NCBI GenBank assembly: GCA_017996175.1
Contig: JAGOHK010000001.1
Location: forward strand, 62,001 to 126,000
Source: Leptospiraceae bacterium
GTDB lineage: Bacteria; Spirochaetota; Leptospiria; Leptospirales; Leptospiraceae
Length of the DNA stretch: 64,000 nucleotides
Direction: 5' to 3'
Shown piece by piece: positions 9,160 to 18,849 of this stretch. Numbering within the stretch: the stretch's first letter is position 1; each line of letters begins with the position of its first letter. The notes under the pieces are model-generated. The model was not told the origin of the DNA. It made no database searches and saw only the letters and a list, made by a program, of their open reading frames with translations. The position numbers and the translations under genes are program-made.

Positions 9160-9663
9160 CTAGCTCTTCGAAGTGCTAGTTTCGGTGTTCAATACTTTTA
9201 GAATCCTAGGATGTAGATTCCAAATTCCAACCGGAAAAAACCAAAACATATTAAACTCTGCCATATACTCACTTGCTACTGCCTCCCTGTTTAATTCCAA
9301 AGTTCGTAGATTTTTTGCAAGAGTTCTTAATATAAAAATTCCACCGAGAGGCGGAAAAAATAAAAATGCCAAAAAGAAAAGAATAGGAGTTTCATAAAAA
9401 TGATTAATAATGGAGCTAGATATATTAAAAAAAATAATGGCTATACTTATTTTTCCTGATAACCTATTGCCATCATTCATTTTGGAGTTAAATCTTACTA
9501 GTAAATCAATTATCCAGATATAAACCAAAATATACCAGATAAAAAGTAGAAAGAACATAATAGTTTTATTGAAGAATTGCATGCTTCCAATTGCATAAAT
9601 AATCGCAATTATAAAGGGAGCTGTTATGATTATGAATAATTGATATGTTTTTAATTTTATCAT
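9160..9663 (-). CDS. Small polytopic membrane protein, unknown function
   Basis: 167 residues with four hydrophobic segments (about residues 8-28, 33-55, 70-88 and 92-112), the last two separated by a short polar loop (INHFYETP). It ends in a soluble tail containing FFPVGIWNLHPRI. I do not recognise a characterised family. It stands alone between the hpf operon and a rightward carbohydrate gene cluster. Confidence 0.65.
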   Translation of the reverse strand: MIKLKTYQLFIIITAPFIIAIIYAIGSMQFFNKTIMFFLLFIWYILVYIWIIDLLVRFNSKMNDGNRLSGKISIAIIFFNISSSIINHFYETPILFFLAFLFFPPLGGIFILRTLAKNLRTLELNREAVASEYMAEFNMFWFFPVGIWNLHPRILKVLNTETSTSKS

Positions 9664-9926
9664 TAGTATGATTATCGTTTTTTACTATTTTAGGTGTAAA
9701 TGATATTATTCGCAGGAAATATATTTTCTTACTTTCTTTGCACAAAAGGCTTTCCTATTTCACCGAAATATACCTAAAAAAAACGGATACGCTGAAGCTC
9801 AAAAGTTCGCTCTAAAAATATTCTAAACCAATGATAAATCTCATAACTTTTGCCTAAACGAAGAGAGATTAATTTATTTACATTTTGGGTACAATGTTTG
9901 CTATGTAATCTAGAGGGAAAAATTTC

Positions 9927-10601
9927 ATGAGTGAAGTAAAAAGAGAACGAATCTACCTAGATCCAAGACTAAACATCCTTCCTGATTATTATGATAGAGA
10001 TATTGTAAAAGTGCTTACAAAAAACTTAAAAGAAGCCTACGTTTTTTGGGGAGTCAGCTCGCAAAGCTTTGAGAAAATTTTGAATGCATTTCAGTGTATA
10101 AAAGAAGAAATCTATTTTAAACTATTGGTTAATTATAAACAAGAAGACAAGATTCAAAGGCATAAAGAAATTTATCTCCCACCCTTCACGAATAATTGGT
10201 TTTTACAATTCGAACAAAAGATTAAGAATCTTAAAATAGAAGTGGTTGCATACAGCAAAGCGGGTAATACGTATAGCCTGCTTCACTCGGCAGAAATTTC
10301 TATTCCAAACCATAAACCGAGCAGAGTGTTACATAAAGATTGGATCAAACCCGCTTGGATACAAGAACACAATTTAGTAGAAATCAACGGAGAAATCCTC
10401 ATGCAAGATGGTCCTCCTCCAAAGGGTGATTCGTTTTCAGTAGATAGTGCAAAGAGTATCAATGAATCACTCTCAAATGAAATTCTAGACTGGAATGAAA
10501 ACGTAACTTTTACCTGGTCAGATGGCTCTTCCGGTTTCATGGGATCTTCTGGAATTTTGGCATCATCATCTAATCATATAAGGAAATCAAATGAACAATA
10601 A
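9927..10601 (+). CDS. DUF4912 domain protein
   Basis: 224 residues. The central part (EAYVFWGVSS, then KILNAFQCIKEE, later NNWFLQFEQKI and GNTYSLLHSAEI) matches the layout of DUF4912, a beta-rich domain often encoded beside glucan metabolism genes. The C-terminal tail is Ser/Gly-rich and probably disordered. GAGGG precedes the ATG by ten bases. It overlaps the following branching-enzyme gene by 11 bases, which indicates translational coupling and a shared job in storage-glucan metabolism. The exact biochemical role is not known. Confidence 0.75.
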   Translation: MSEVKRERIYLDPRLNILPDYYDRDIVKVLTKNLKEAYVFWGVSSQSFEKILNAFQCIKEEIYFKLLVNYKQEDKIQRHKEIYLPPFTNNWFLQFEQKIKNLKIEVVAYSKAGNTYSLLHSAEISIPNHKPSRVLHKDWIKPAWIQEHNLVEINGEILMQDGPPPKGDSFSVDSAKSINESLSNEILDWNENVTFTWSDGSSGFMGSSGILASSSNHIRKSNEQ

Positions 10602-12189
10602 AGTCGGATACCAAATTTTAGTATTACACGCTCACCTTCCATACGTTAGACACAAAGGTTACTCGCCAGCATTTTTAGAAGAAAACTGGTTGAATGAAGC
10701 CATATCGGAAACGTATTTACCTCTCATCAAATCATTTCGAAATCTAAAAAAAGAAAATGTACATTTTAAAATCACAATGACATTTACCCCAACTTTGCTT
10801 TCGATGTTAGGCGATGAATATTTACGGGATAAGTTTTTGGCTTACTTGGATAATCTAATTGAGCTCTCAGAAAAAGAAGTAAATAGAACAACCTACGATT
10901 TACATCTAAATTATCTATCTAAGTTTTATTTGGAAAATTTCCATGAAAACAAAAAACTTTTCTTAGAACTAAATAAAGATATTGTAGAAGGATTTAAAGA
11001 ATTTGTAAAAGATGGATCGCTCGAAGTAATCACTTGTCCGGCTACTCATGGTTTTCTCCCACTACTAGAAAGTGAACCTTCTTCAGTTCACGCTCAAATT
11101 CATATCGGCAGAAAAACTCATAAAAAATATTGGGGACTTGAGCCAAGAGGAATTTGGCTTTCGGAATGTGCGTATTATCCGGGAGTTGAAAAATTTTTAG
11201 CAGATGAAGGAATTCGTTACTTTTTTGTAGACACCCATGGAATTACGAATGCAACACCTCGACCACGTTATGGAGTTTATGCACCGGTCGAAGTGGGTAA
11301 TGGTGTGTTTGCGTTCGCCAGAGACAAAGAAAGTTCAGCACAGGTTTGGAGTTCGATTCACGGTTATCCAGGTGACTTTCGCTACAGAGAATACTACCGT
11401 GATATAGGTTTTGATTTAGATTATGATTACATCAAAGACTATGTTCATCCGACCGGGATTCGATTGAATACTGGAATCAAATACCATCGGATTACCGGAA
11501 AAACTGATTACAAAGACTACTATCATCCTGATTGGGCAATCGAAGCTGCTGGAAACCACGCAGAGGATTTTATGCGTAGCCGCATTGCACAGTCCGAAAA
11601 AATTCTACGCGAAGAGGGACAACCTGCAGTAATTGTCTCTCCTTATGACGCCGAACTTTACGGGCATTGGTGGTATGAAGGACCTAAGTTCATTGAGTTT
11701 TTATTTAAAAAAATGCATTTTGATCAAGATAAGATCCAAGCCGTTCACCCGATGCAGATATTGGGGCTAATACCTCGTATCCAAAGCGTAAAAATGGATA
11801 TGTCAAGCTGGGGAGAGGGTGGTTACTCAGACGTATGGCTCAATCCAGGTAACGAATGGATTTATCGACACGTAATGGAATGTTGTATTATTATGGATCA
11901 GACAGTTCATTTACATAAACATACTGAGGATAAAGTCAAACGCAGAATAGTCAATCAAATGGCAAGAGAATTACTTTTGTTACAAAGCTCTGACTGGGCG
12001 TTCATTATAAAAATGGGGACTATGGTCGATTATGCGCGAAAGAGAGTAGATGTTCATACGAATCTTTTCTTTGAGCTAACTTCTATGTTAAAACCAGAAA
12101 GTTTTAATGAAGACAGACTAAAAGAAATTGAAGAAGAACATCCCATTTTTCCGGAAATGAAATTCGAAGACTTTATCTGGAAAAAATAA
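10591..12189 (+). CDS. 1,4-alpha-glucan branching enzyme, GH57 family
   Basis: 532 residues, typical for GH57 branching enzymes, which cut alpha-1,4 chains and transfer the end to an alpha-1,6 position. The N-terminus LVLHAHLPYVRHKG is the GH57 strand 1 signature. The nucleophile is Glu192 in GIWLSECAY and the acid/base is Asp353 in SPYDAELYGHWWYEG, close to the positions known in the Thermococcus enzyme (183 and 354). A C-terminal helical domain (about 400-530) completes the fold. AAGGA lies inside the end of the DUF4912 gene. With DUF4912 upstream and a GH13 amylase about 6.7 kb downstream, it points to glycogen-like polymer turnover. Confidence 0.92.
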   Translation: MNNKVGYQILVLHAHLPYVRHKGYSPAFLEENWLNEAISETYLPLIKSFRNLKKENVHFKITMTFTPTLLSMLGDEYLRDKFLAYLDNLIELSEKEVNRTTYDLHLNYLSKFYLENFHENKKLFLELNKDIVEGFKEFVKDGSLEVITCPATHGFLPLLESEPSSVHAQIHIGRKTHKKYWGLEPRGIWLSECAYYPGVEKFLADEGIRYFFVDTHGITNATPRPRYGVYAPVEVGNGVFAFARDKESSAQVWSSIHGYPGDFRYREYYRDIGFDLDYDYIKDYVHPTGIRLNTGIKYHRITGKTDYKDYYHPDWAIEAAGNHAEDFMRSRIAQSEKILREEGQPAVIVSPYDAELYGHWWYEGPKFIEFLFKKMHFDQDKIQAVHPMQILGLIPRIQSVKMDMSSWGEGGYSDVWLNPGNEWIYRHVMECCIIMDQTVHLHKHTEDKVKRRIVNQMARELLLLQSSDWAFIIKMGTMVDYARKRVDVHTNLFFELTSMLKPESFNEDRLKEIEEEHPIFPEMKFEDFIWKK

Positions 12190-12322
12190 ATCTAACGGAT
12201 TCTAGAAAAAACTAATAGTTCGTTCGGTGGATTTTTTTATGCATTTAATTTTAATTCTCTGCTTGGTTGTATAAGAAAAATTGTATTTGAATAAATAAGC
12301 TTGCGAATTACTTTGCATCCTT

Positions 12323-13348
12323 ATGGCACACTCAAATTCATCTAAACCAATTATAGTAGCGATACTCGCAAATGGAACGATTGCGATTGCAAAGGCAGTC
12401 GGTTTTCTTTTTAGCGGGTCTTCCGCACTTCTTTCGGAGACGATTCATTCAATAGCAGACGTGATGAATCAATCTCTTTTGCTTCTTGGAATTAAGCGAG
12501 GAGAAAAACCGTCTTCCGATATTTACCATTACGGACACTCCCAAGAACGATTTTTTTGGAACTTGGTTTCGGCGATGGGAATTTTTGTTTTAGGTTGTGG
12601 GGTGACTGTGTATCACGGGATTCATGACTTGCTTTCTAATGAAGTTGTGAAGAAGGCGGGAATGGAGCAAGTTGTAATTGAGATTATTTTAGTAGTATCC
12701 ATGTTAGTTGAAGGATATTCTTTTTATGTAGTGATGCAAGAAATAAAAAGACAGGCAAAAAGTAGAACTAAGAAGTTTTTTACTTACCTAAATGAATCTA
12801 TCGATCCTTCTATCAGTGCCGTTTTCTGGGAAGACTTTGCGGCTATTATTGGTTTGCTGCTAGCACTCATTGGAATTGTAATGACAAATCTAACGGGTAA
12901 CAACCTATTTGACGCTGTTGCTAGTATTTTAATCGGGCTTCTCATGGGTTGGATTGCAATTCATCTTGCGATTGAAAATAAAAGATTTCTACTTGATCGT
13001 GCAATTCCTGAATATGAATTAAAACAACTTCTAGAAATTTTAGACAAAAATCCTCGTATCAAATCCTATAAAGATGTAAGAACCGTTGTGTTAGGTCCGA
13101 ATCGTTTGAAGTTTAAAGCGGAATTAGAATTAGACACAGAAAAAATATTTGAAGACTCAGTCAAAGAGGCTGCAAAAAAAGTGAGTTCTACTTTAAAGCA
13201 TCTAAAATCAAATGAAGAATTAGAAGGTGTTTTTTTCAATTTGGGTCATATCTTATATGCAAATAAGCTTGCCGAGTTAGAAAAAATTAAAAAACAGTTA
13301 AAAGATAAACTACCAAATTTACAACACGTAAATTTGGTTATTAGCTAA
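12323..13348 (+). CDS. Cation diffusion facilitator family metal transporter
   Basis: 341 residues with about six transmembrane helices, then a cytoplasmic C-terminal domain. Features of the CDF (SLC30-like) family: [18 protein letters not shown] in helix 2 with the HxxxD metal pair, [15 protein letters not shown] after it, and a second acidic pair in [17 protein letters not shown] (helix 5). It is predicted to export Zn or another divalent cation by proton exchange at the inner membrane. It resembles the subgroup with a longer loop between helices 3 and 4. No convincing Shine-Dalgarno precedes the ATG. Its stop codon overlaps the ribosome site of the next gene. Confidence 0.88.
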   Translation: MAHSNSSKPIIVAILANGTIAIAKAVGFLFSGSSALLSETIHSIADVMNQSLLLLGIKRGEKPSSDIYHYGHSQERFFWNLVSAMGIFVLGCGVTVYHGIHDLLSNEVVKKAGMEQVVIEIILVVSMLVEGYSFYVVMQEIKRQAKSRTKKFFTYLNESIDPSISAVFWEDFAAIIGLLLALIGIVMTNLTGNNLFDAVASILIGLLMGWIAIHLAIENKRFLLDRAIPEYELKQLLEILDKNPRIKSYKDVRTVVLGPNRLKFKAELELDTEKIFEDSVKEAAKKVSSTLKHLKSNEELEGVFFNLGHILYANKLAELEKIKKQLKDKLPNLQHVNLVIS

Positions 13349-13358
13349 GGAGAATCGT

Positions 13359-14381
13359 TTGAAAAAAGCACTTATTACTGGAATCACTGGTCAAGATGGC
13401 TCTTACCTAACAGAATTATTACTCGAAAAAAATTACGAAGTCCATGGAATTGTTAGGCGTGCTAGTTTATTTAATAGAAATAGGATTGAACATCTAAAAG
13501 ATAACCCAAACTTAAAACTCCATTACGGAGACATGACAGATTCTAGTAATCTAAATAGAATTTTAGAAAAAGTCCAACCAGATGAAATTTATAATCTAGC
13601 AGCACAGTCGCATGTGGGTGTTTCGTTTGAAGTTCCGGAATACACTGCGGAAGTGGACGCTGTTGGAACACTTCGTTTTTTAGATGCGATCAATGAAACC
13701 GGTGTAAAAACTCGTTTCTACCAAGCATCTACATCTGAACTTTATGGTCTTGTCCAAGAAGTTCCACAAACAGAGAAAACTCCCTTTTATCCGCGCTCAC
13801 CTTACGCCGTAGCAAAACTATACGGCTTCTGGATAGTTGTAAATTACCGCGAAGCATTTGGAATTCATGCATCGAACGGAATTTTATTTAATCATGAGTC
13901 ACCTCGCCGTGGGGAAACCTTTGTTACCCGCAAGATTACTCTTGGTGTTGCAGGAATCAAGGCTAAGAAGATGAAGACTCTGACTCTCGGAAATTTAGAT
14001 GCAAAACGAGATTGGGGTTATGCGCCAGACTATGTGCGTATGATGTGGATGATGCTTCAACAAGACAAACCAGACGATTATGTAGTTGCTACAAATGAAA
14101 TGCATTCCGTTCGTGAATTTATCGAGCTTTCTTTTTCTATTGCAGGAATCAAAGTAGAATGGAAAGGTAAAGAAGAAAAAGAAGTTGGAATTGACTCTGC
14201 AACCGGTGAAACGATAGTCGCCATAGACCCGCGCTTTTATCGTCCAACAGAGGTTGAGCAACTTCTGGGTAACCCCGCCAAAGCAAAAGCAAAACTCGGC
14301 TGGGAACCAAAAGTAAAATTCGCAGAATTAGTAAAAATTATGACGATTGCTGATTGCGAAGCATTGGGAATTAAATTGTAG
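13359..14381 (+). CDS. gmd: GDP-mannose 4,6-dehydratase
   Basis: 340 residues, an extended short-chain dehydrogenase. It converts GDP-D-mannose to GDP-4-keto-6-deoxy-D-mannose, the precursor of fucose, rhamnose and perosamine-type sugars of surface polysaccharide. The NADP-binding loop [10 protein letters not shown], the YxxxK pair in [10 protein letters not shown] and the family signature [16 protein letters not shown] are all present. The start is a TTG with AAGGAG seven bases upstream; that AAGGAG overlaps the stop of the transporter gene, so the two are co-transcribed. No other nucleotide-sugar gene is nearby. Confidence 0.95.
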   Translation: MKKALITGITGQDGSYLTELLLEKNYEVHGIVRRASLFNRNRIEHLKDNPNLKLHYGDMTDSSNLNRILEKVQPDEIYNLAAQSHVGVSFEVPEYTAEVDAVGTLRFLDAINETGVKTRFYQASTSELYGLVQEVPQTEKTPFYPRSPYAVAKLYGFWIVVNYREAFGIHASNGILFNHESPRRGETFVTRKITLGVAGIKAKKMKTLTLGNLDAKRDWGYAPDYVRMMWMMLQQDKPDDYVVATNEMHSVREFIELSFSIAGIKVEWKGKEEKEVGIDSATGETIVAIDPRFYRPTEVEQLLGNPAKAKAKLGWEPKVKFAELVKIMTIADCEALGIKL

Positions 14382-14397
14382 ATAGTAGGATTACTTA

Positions 14398-14440
14398 TGG
14401 TAGGATTCAAATTAAAACAAATAAAATAAAGATCCTACCT
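14398..14440. other. Inverted repeat between convergent genes
   Basis: ATGGTAGGAT and its near complement GATCCTACCTAT flank an A-rich loop of about 26 bases between gmd and the convergent outer-membrane protein gene. The stem is short and the loop long, so it is only a weak candidate for a bidirectional terminator. Confidence 0.3.
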
Positions 14441-14443
14441 ATT

Positions 14444-15234
14444 TCAAAAACTGTAAGTTAAAAATAAGTTGATTGTTACTCCATTACCGGCTGAATTATT
14501 TTTTTTATAAGATAGATAGTCATTCAAAATTATTAATTCCAATAAATTACTTCCTTGCCCATTCACATCAAAATACAAATCATTGTATCGATTTTTATTT
14601 GGAGAAGTTACAAGATATCCCCATTCACTACCTATGGAAAGATTTTTTAACAATAAATATTTGAATCCAAATTTCAATTCTAATATAAGAAGAGGCGCAT
14701 AAGAGCGACTAGTCTTTCTTTCATAGTTAGATAAAGTGGAATTTCTTGCAAATAGTCCATTCACTACTCCGAGGCTAGAAGAAGAAGCTTGCATTCTTCA
14801 TACGTCTCACCTGGAAAACGTCCGAGGCTAATTCCTATGTAGTGACTAAGTGATGGCGAATCAGGTTTAAATTTAAAATTCATGCCTGCATAAAAATAAG
14901 CAGGTGCATCATACTTTTTCTTTTTTTGAATACCAAAAGAAGAGCCAAAATTTGAAAATGCATAAAAATCTGATTTTGTATAAGGAAAGCTACTATAAAG
15001 ATCTTCCTTTAAAGAACTAACGATAGAATAGGCGCCAAAATAAAATTCAGAGTCATTTTTAAAAGCGAAGGCAAAATTTGTAAAACCACCATTAAATAAT
15101 CTTTCATCATAACCACTACCAAAACTCATGAATTTATAACCAGTGGATATATTATATTTCGATTCTTTTTTTACAATTTCTTCTGAATACATGCGGAAAC
15201 TCGTTATTAGACAGAGAATAAAAATTAAGCGCAT
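14444..15234 (-). pseudogene. Outer-membrane beta-barrel protein split by a frameshift
   Basis: Two overlapping frames read as one protein of about 260 residues. The first (15234 to 14764) starts with a signal peptide (MRLIFILCLITSFRMYS) and has alternating strands; the second (continuing to 14444) has further strands and ends NLFLTYSF, with the terminal Phe typical of outer-membrane barrels. The second frame has no ribosome site, and a stop in it lies just before the overlap. The switch falls in or near GCTTCTTCTTCTAG (about 14780), a CTT repeat. A change there of one or two bases would restore a single gene. It could be real decay, a phase-variable switch or a sequencing error. Family not recognised. 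Confidence 0.6.
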
Positions 15235-15287
15235 GAAAAAACTCCTTTTTTGTCGGGGGGTATCAAGTATTATAAAATCCTATTTAG

Positions 15288-15325
15288 AGCTACAGATTCC
15301 CAACTGAAAATTTTGGGAATGACAA
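15288..15325. repeat. Family 1 element, solo hairpin arm (copy B)
   Basis: CTACAGATTCCCAACTGAAA followed by ATTTTGGGAATGAC matches one arm of the family 1 element; read on the minus strand it is almost identical to 6746-6782. The terminal repeats and the other arm are absent, so this is a fragment. Confidence 0.55.
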
Positions 15326-15368
15326 ATCTAAAATCCTTACTTCAAACTCAAGATAATTACACCGTAAC

Positions 15369-16676
15369 CTAAATCCAGCTTTTCATTGATTGAAAATCAC
15401 TTTGCACTTGTGCGAAGTAATTTATAGCAAGTTCAATAATTGTGTTTCTAGTTGCAGACCATTGTTTAATAGCGGATAATGCAGTATTGGCGAAAGAAAT
15501 AGAAGTGGATTTAATTAAAATAGATTTATACGAACGACTATGCGCGTAAGCAATTGCGCGAGCTGAGTGTTTTAAGAATTTTTTAAAATCAGCTTCGGAT
15601 TTAAAATCCTTTGGTTCTAGTTTTTTTTTGAAAGGAGAAATTTTGGAAACAAGATAAGATTCATTAGCCGTAATTAAAGTTCCCAAAAATAAATCTGGAT
15701 TCACTTGCATGGTTCTACAAGCAATACGAGCACGTTCTGCATGATTGGAAAATAAAGAAAGATATTCTTCTTGTGATAAAGATGCAATTTGAAACATAGA
15801 AGGCAATTCTTGTTCTTTTACTTCTAGTAGTATTGGATCTGCTTCGCCTTGGACGAGCACATAATACTTATTTAACCCCATACTTCCTAAACCAGAATTG
15901 ACTCGCCGCGCAATATCTAATATTTCGAAAAAGCTATGTCCTTTTTGTATATAGAAATCATCTAGACTTTCTAAGTATGTATTCCAACGAGATTGAATTT
16001 CTTGTGATTCTATTTCAGTAACTTCTTTAAGGTCAGGGTTTGAAAAATCAAATAATCTTTTTGAACCTTCAAGTTTTATCCATTTTGAAAGTAAAGTAGA
16101 GTTTGATTTTTTATCCTTTAGATCCTCCACGGTATCCTTCGGAAAACCATCGAGGTTATCTTTGATTAGCTCCATTTCCTTTCCATCTTCGCTGATTTCA
16201 GAAAGAGTTTCTTGGTATTCTTTTAAAAAGTCTTCTGCTAAGTCTTCCGCTTCTTTTTGGCTAAATTTAAAATCTACATCCTCTCTTTGTAAGAATATAC
16301 TGGTCACAAATCGAATCAGATCAAAGTAAAAGGGAGCAATATAAGATTCATCGAAATCGTTTACGTCTAATTTTATTTTGCCTTCAGCATTTTCGAAAAA
16401 ACCAATATTTTGTGTATGTAAATCTCCTTGTATCCAAGTTTTTATTTTGGGAGTTTCTTTCCATTCGTTAGGAATTGCAATCAATCCCGAATCAATATCT
16501 TTATAAAAGAGATGACAGGTTGCTCTAAAAAAATTGAAAGGAGACTCGCTCATTGCTTTAAGTTTTGCTTGTCGAACTGTATCTTCTTTAATAAAACTGT
16601 TCCAAGAAGTGATCTCATTTTTTATGAAATCATTTCTGGATTGATTGGTGTTGGTTTGTATTTGTTCTTGTGGCAT
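15369..16676 (-). CDS. DUF2252 family protein, kinase-like fold
   Basis: 435 residues. DUF2252 members are distant relatives of aminoglycoside phosphotransferases. Here the catalytic-loop-like motif is WIQGDLHTQNIG and the metal-binding motif is LDVNDFDES, both in family order. The N-terminal FNFFRATCHLFYKD and the C-terminal ARIACRTMQVNPDLFLG are also typical. No signal peptide, so cytoplasmic. The substrate is unknown. It is a single gene on the minus strand, with family 1 repeat copies on both sides. Confidence 0.85.
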   Translation of the reverse strand: MPQEQIQTNTNQSRNDFIKNEITSWNSFIKEDTVRQAKLKAMSESPFNFFRATCHLFYKDIDSGLIAIPNEWKETPKIKTWIQGDLHTQNIGFFENAEGKIKLDVNDFDESYIAPFYFDLIRFVTSIFLQREDVDFKFSQKEAEDLAEDFLKEYQETLSEISEDGKEMELIKDNLDGFPKDTVEDLKDKKSNSTLLSKWIKLEGSKRLFDFSNPDLKEVTEIESQEIQSRWNTYLESLDDFYIQKGHSFFEILDIARRVNSGLGSMGLNKYYVLVQGEADPILLEVKEQELPSMFQIASLSQEEYLSLFSNHAERARIACRTMQVNPDLFLGTLITANESYLVSKISPFKKKLEPKDFKSEADFKKFLKHSARAIAYAHSRSYKSILIKSTSISFANTALSAIKQWSATRNTIIELAINYFAQVQSDFQSMKSWI

Positions 16677-16704
16677 TTTTTTATTTACTTAAGTTTTCTT
16701 TTCT

Positions 16705-16882
16705 GTCATTCCCGAAATTCCACCCTGCGTAGGCGTTGGATTTGCGACTAAGCAAATGGGTGGAAAAAGCCGCAGCCGCCAAGCGATGTAGGGAATCTCA
16801 ACATCTTGAGACCCCCGACAGAAAATTTCGGGGGTGACGCTTACGCTAATAGCAGAATTTTCTAGTATCGAATTCACATTAA
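16705..16882. repeat. Family 1 element, copy C, carrying a nested insertion
   Basis: The right arm (GACCCCCGACAGAAAATTTC, then GGGGGTGACGCTTACGCTAA) and right terminal repeat (CGAATTCACATTAA) are intact. The left arm GTCATTCCCGAAATT is interrupted by about 70 bases that begin CCACCCTGCG and contain a matching GGGTGG, after which GGGAATCTCAAC resumes the family 1 sequence. The left terminal repeat is missing. It lies between DUF2252 and the 3' end of the solute-binding protein gene. Confidence 0.65.
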
Positions 16883-16890
16883 TATATTCT

Positions 16891-18837
16891 CTACTTCTTC
16901 TTTTTAGTCGTAGTCTTCTTTGTTGTAGTTGTCTTTGTAATTTTTTTTACAACAGGTTTTTCTACCACTGGCTCTGTTTCTTCTTCTAGTGCTTGTGGAG
17001 TTTCGATTTTTGGAAGTTTGATTTCTTTTGGACTTGCGGGTAAAGCGACATTATCCTTCATTGCCGTCTCTAACTCTTCATTTTTCTTAGCGTCAAACCA
17101 CCAGTAGTCGGTTGCGTAATCCTCTGTCCCATAACGTCCAAGAGGCATTTCTGGCATTCCAAACTTATTCCAATACATGAGTCGAATATTTGCCAAATGC
17201 CACAGTAGAACATAAGGATACTCTTTGTAGATAATGGTATCAATTTTTTTCACCATCGCATTTCTTTTTGCTAGGCTGAATTCTGACTTTTGTTTTTCGA
17301 TTAGTGCATCTACTTCTTTGTTTTTGATACCGGCTAAGTTGTGTTGTCCGTTCTCGTCTGCATATTTAGAAAACCACATTGGCTCTGGATCTTTAAACAC
17401 TCCACTTCCCCAAGCTGCCCAAGTAAGATCAAAGTCAAACTTGTCGATTCTTGCACTCCACGCAGCTAAGTCAGTTGTTTCAATACTTGCTTTGATTCCT
17501 AATTGTTTTGCAGCTTCCATAAATACTGTGAAGTATTTTTCCGTACTTTTGTCTCTGTCTAGAATTGTAATAGAAAATTCTTTTCCACCTTTTTCTAAAA
17601 TTCCACTTGCATTTGGTTTCCATCCCGCTTCTTTCAAAAGCTCTCTTGCTTTTTCTGGATCAAATTCGATTGCTTCATTTGGATTCGTTTCTCCATTTAG
17701 ATAGTAATCAGGATAATAGCTATTAGTCGGTTCGTATTCGTTATAGGCTAATTTCTCAATCATTTCTTTACGATTGACCAAGTGTGCGATTGCTTTACGA
17801 ACTCTTTTGTCTTTGAAAATATCTCTTCTAGTATTCATCGCCCAACCTTGAAATCCAAGTGGCTTCTCGTTAAAGATTCTTTGTTTTACTATATAATTTT
17901 TATCGAATTTTTCTCCGACAGCTTCTGTTACCCACGTAGCCGCTTTGTAAGACGGGAAAATATCCATGTCCCCTTTGAGCATCGCTTGGAATCCAATTGC
18001 TTCTTCGTTATAAACTTTGTAGTATACATCATCAAAATTATAGCGACCCTTGTTAAACGGATAAGCTCTTTGCCAATAGTCGCCGCGACGAACCATACGA
18101 ATATAACGTCCTGGTTTTGACTCAGCCAATTTATAAGGACCAGAGATTACAGGAAACTCAAAGTTCTCCTTGTTAAAATCTTTTCCTTCATAAAAATGTT
18201 TTGGTAGAATATAAATTCCAGTTGCGATAGTATTGAAATTATCCCAGTGAATATTTTTCGCAGTGAATTCTATCGTGTAATCATCAATAACCACAGGCTC
18301 TTCAAAACGAGAAAGCCCGATGCGGAAAACGGCTGTATTGTTCTTCTTGTCCATGATGGTATTAAATGTAAAAAGAACGTCATGCGCCGTGATTGGTTTA
18401 TCATCAGACCATTTTGCATTTTGATCGATTATGAATGTAAATTTCTTTTTGTCTTTGGAAATTTTCCATTCTTTCGCAATATGAGGAATATTTTCTAGCG
18501 TTATAGGGTGATTAGCCGTTAAAGGCTCAAACATGGACGTGTAAATTCTTGCAGTTGTAGACATTTGTTCCAAGTAATAATTGAGTGACTTTGGAAATTG
18601 GTGGCTGTAAATTTTAAACGCTCCGCCTTTTACTGCATTAGGAGATGCAATCGGATTTGGTTGTCTCAACACTTCAGGGATAGAGGCTTCGTCTCCAGTC
18701 CAGGGAATATCGTCTACTTTGATTGTTTGAGGTTGTGCATTCTCTTCCACTTTTTCTGTTTTTTTACAAGAAAAGAATGGATGAATTAATAAACTTAAAA
18801 GGAATAGGTTTAGAATTAAAATAATTTTTGGTTTCAA
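16891..18837 (-). CDS. Extracellular solute-binding lipoprotein, family 5 (peptide/oligosaccharide ABC type)
   Basis: A large OppA/DppA-like binding protein. The N-terminus is a lipoprotein signal (IILILNLFLLSLLI ... FFSC). The mature domain has the family 5 pattern: GGAFKIYSHQFPKSLN, then LAKEW-like IAKEWKISKDKKKFTF, WSDDKPITAHDVLFTF, and later KRVRKAIAHLVNRKEMIEKL. The last 30 residues are a Lys/Thr tail (TKTTTTKKTTTKKK), unusual for the family. I prefer a TTG start at 18837 because AAGGA lies seven bases upstream and the signal peptide then begins at once; a longer reading to 18888 would run into the divergent amylase gene. No ABC permease genes are adjacent. Confidence 0.85.
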   Translation of the reverse strand: MKPKIILILNLFLLSLLIHPFFSCKKTEKVEENAQPQTIKVDDIPWTGDEASIPEVLRQPNPIASPNAVKGGAFKIYSHQFPKSLNYYLEQMSTTARIYTSMFEPLTANHPITLENIPHIAKEWKISKDKKKFTFIIDQNAKWSDDKPITAHDVLFTFNTIMDKKNNTAVFRIGLSRFEEPVVIDDYTIEFTAKNIHWDNFNTIATGIYILPKHFYEGKDFNKENFEFPVISGPYKLAESKPGRYIRMVRRGDYWQRAYPFNKGRYNFDDVYYKVYNEEAIGFQAMLKGDMDIFPSYKAATWVTEAVGEKFDKNYIVKQRIFNEKPLGFQGWAMNTRRDIFKDKRVRKAIAHLVNRKEMIEKLAYNEYEPTNSYYPDYYLNGETNPNEAIEFDPEKARELLKEAGWKPNASGILEKGGKEFSITILDRDKSTEKYFTVFMEAAKQLGIKASIETTDLAAWSARIDKFDFDLTWAAWGSGVFKDPEPMWFSKYADENGQHNLAGIKNKEVDALIEKQKSEFSLAKRNAMVKKIDTIIYKEYPYVLLWHLANIRLMYWNKFGMPEMPLGRYGTEDYATDYWWFDAKKNEELETAMKDNVALPASPKEIKLPKIETPQALEEETEPVVEKPVVKKITKTTTTKKTTTKKKK

Positions 18838-18849
18838 TCGGGTATCCTT

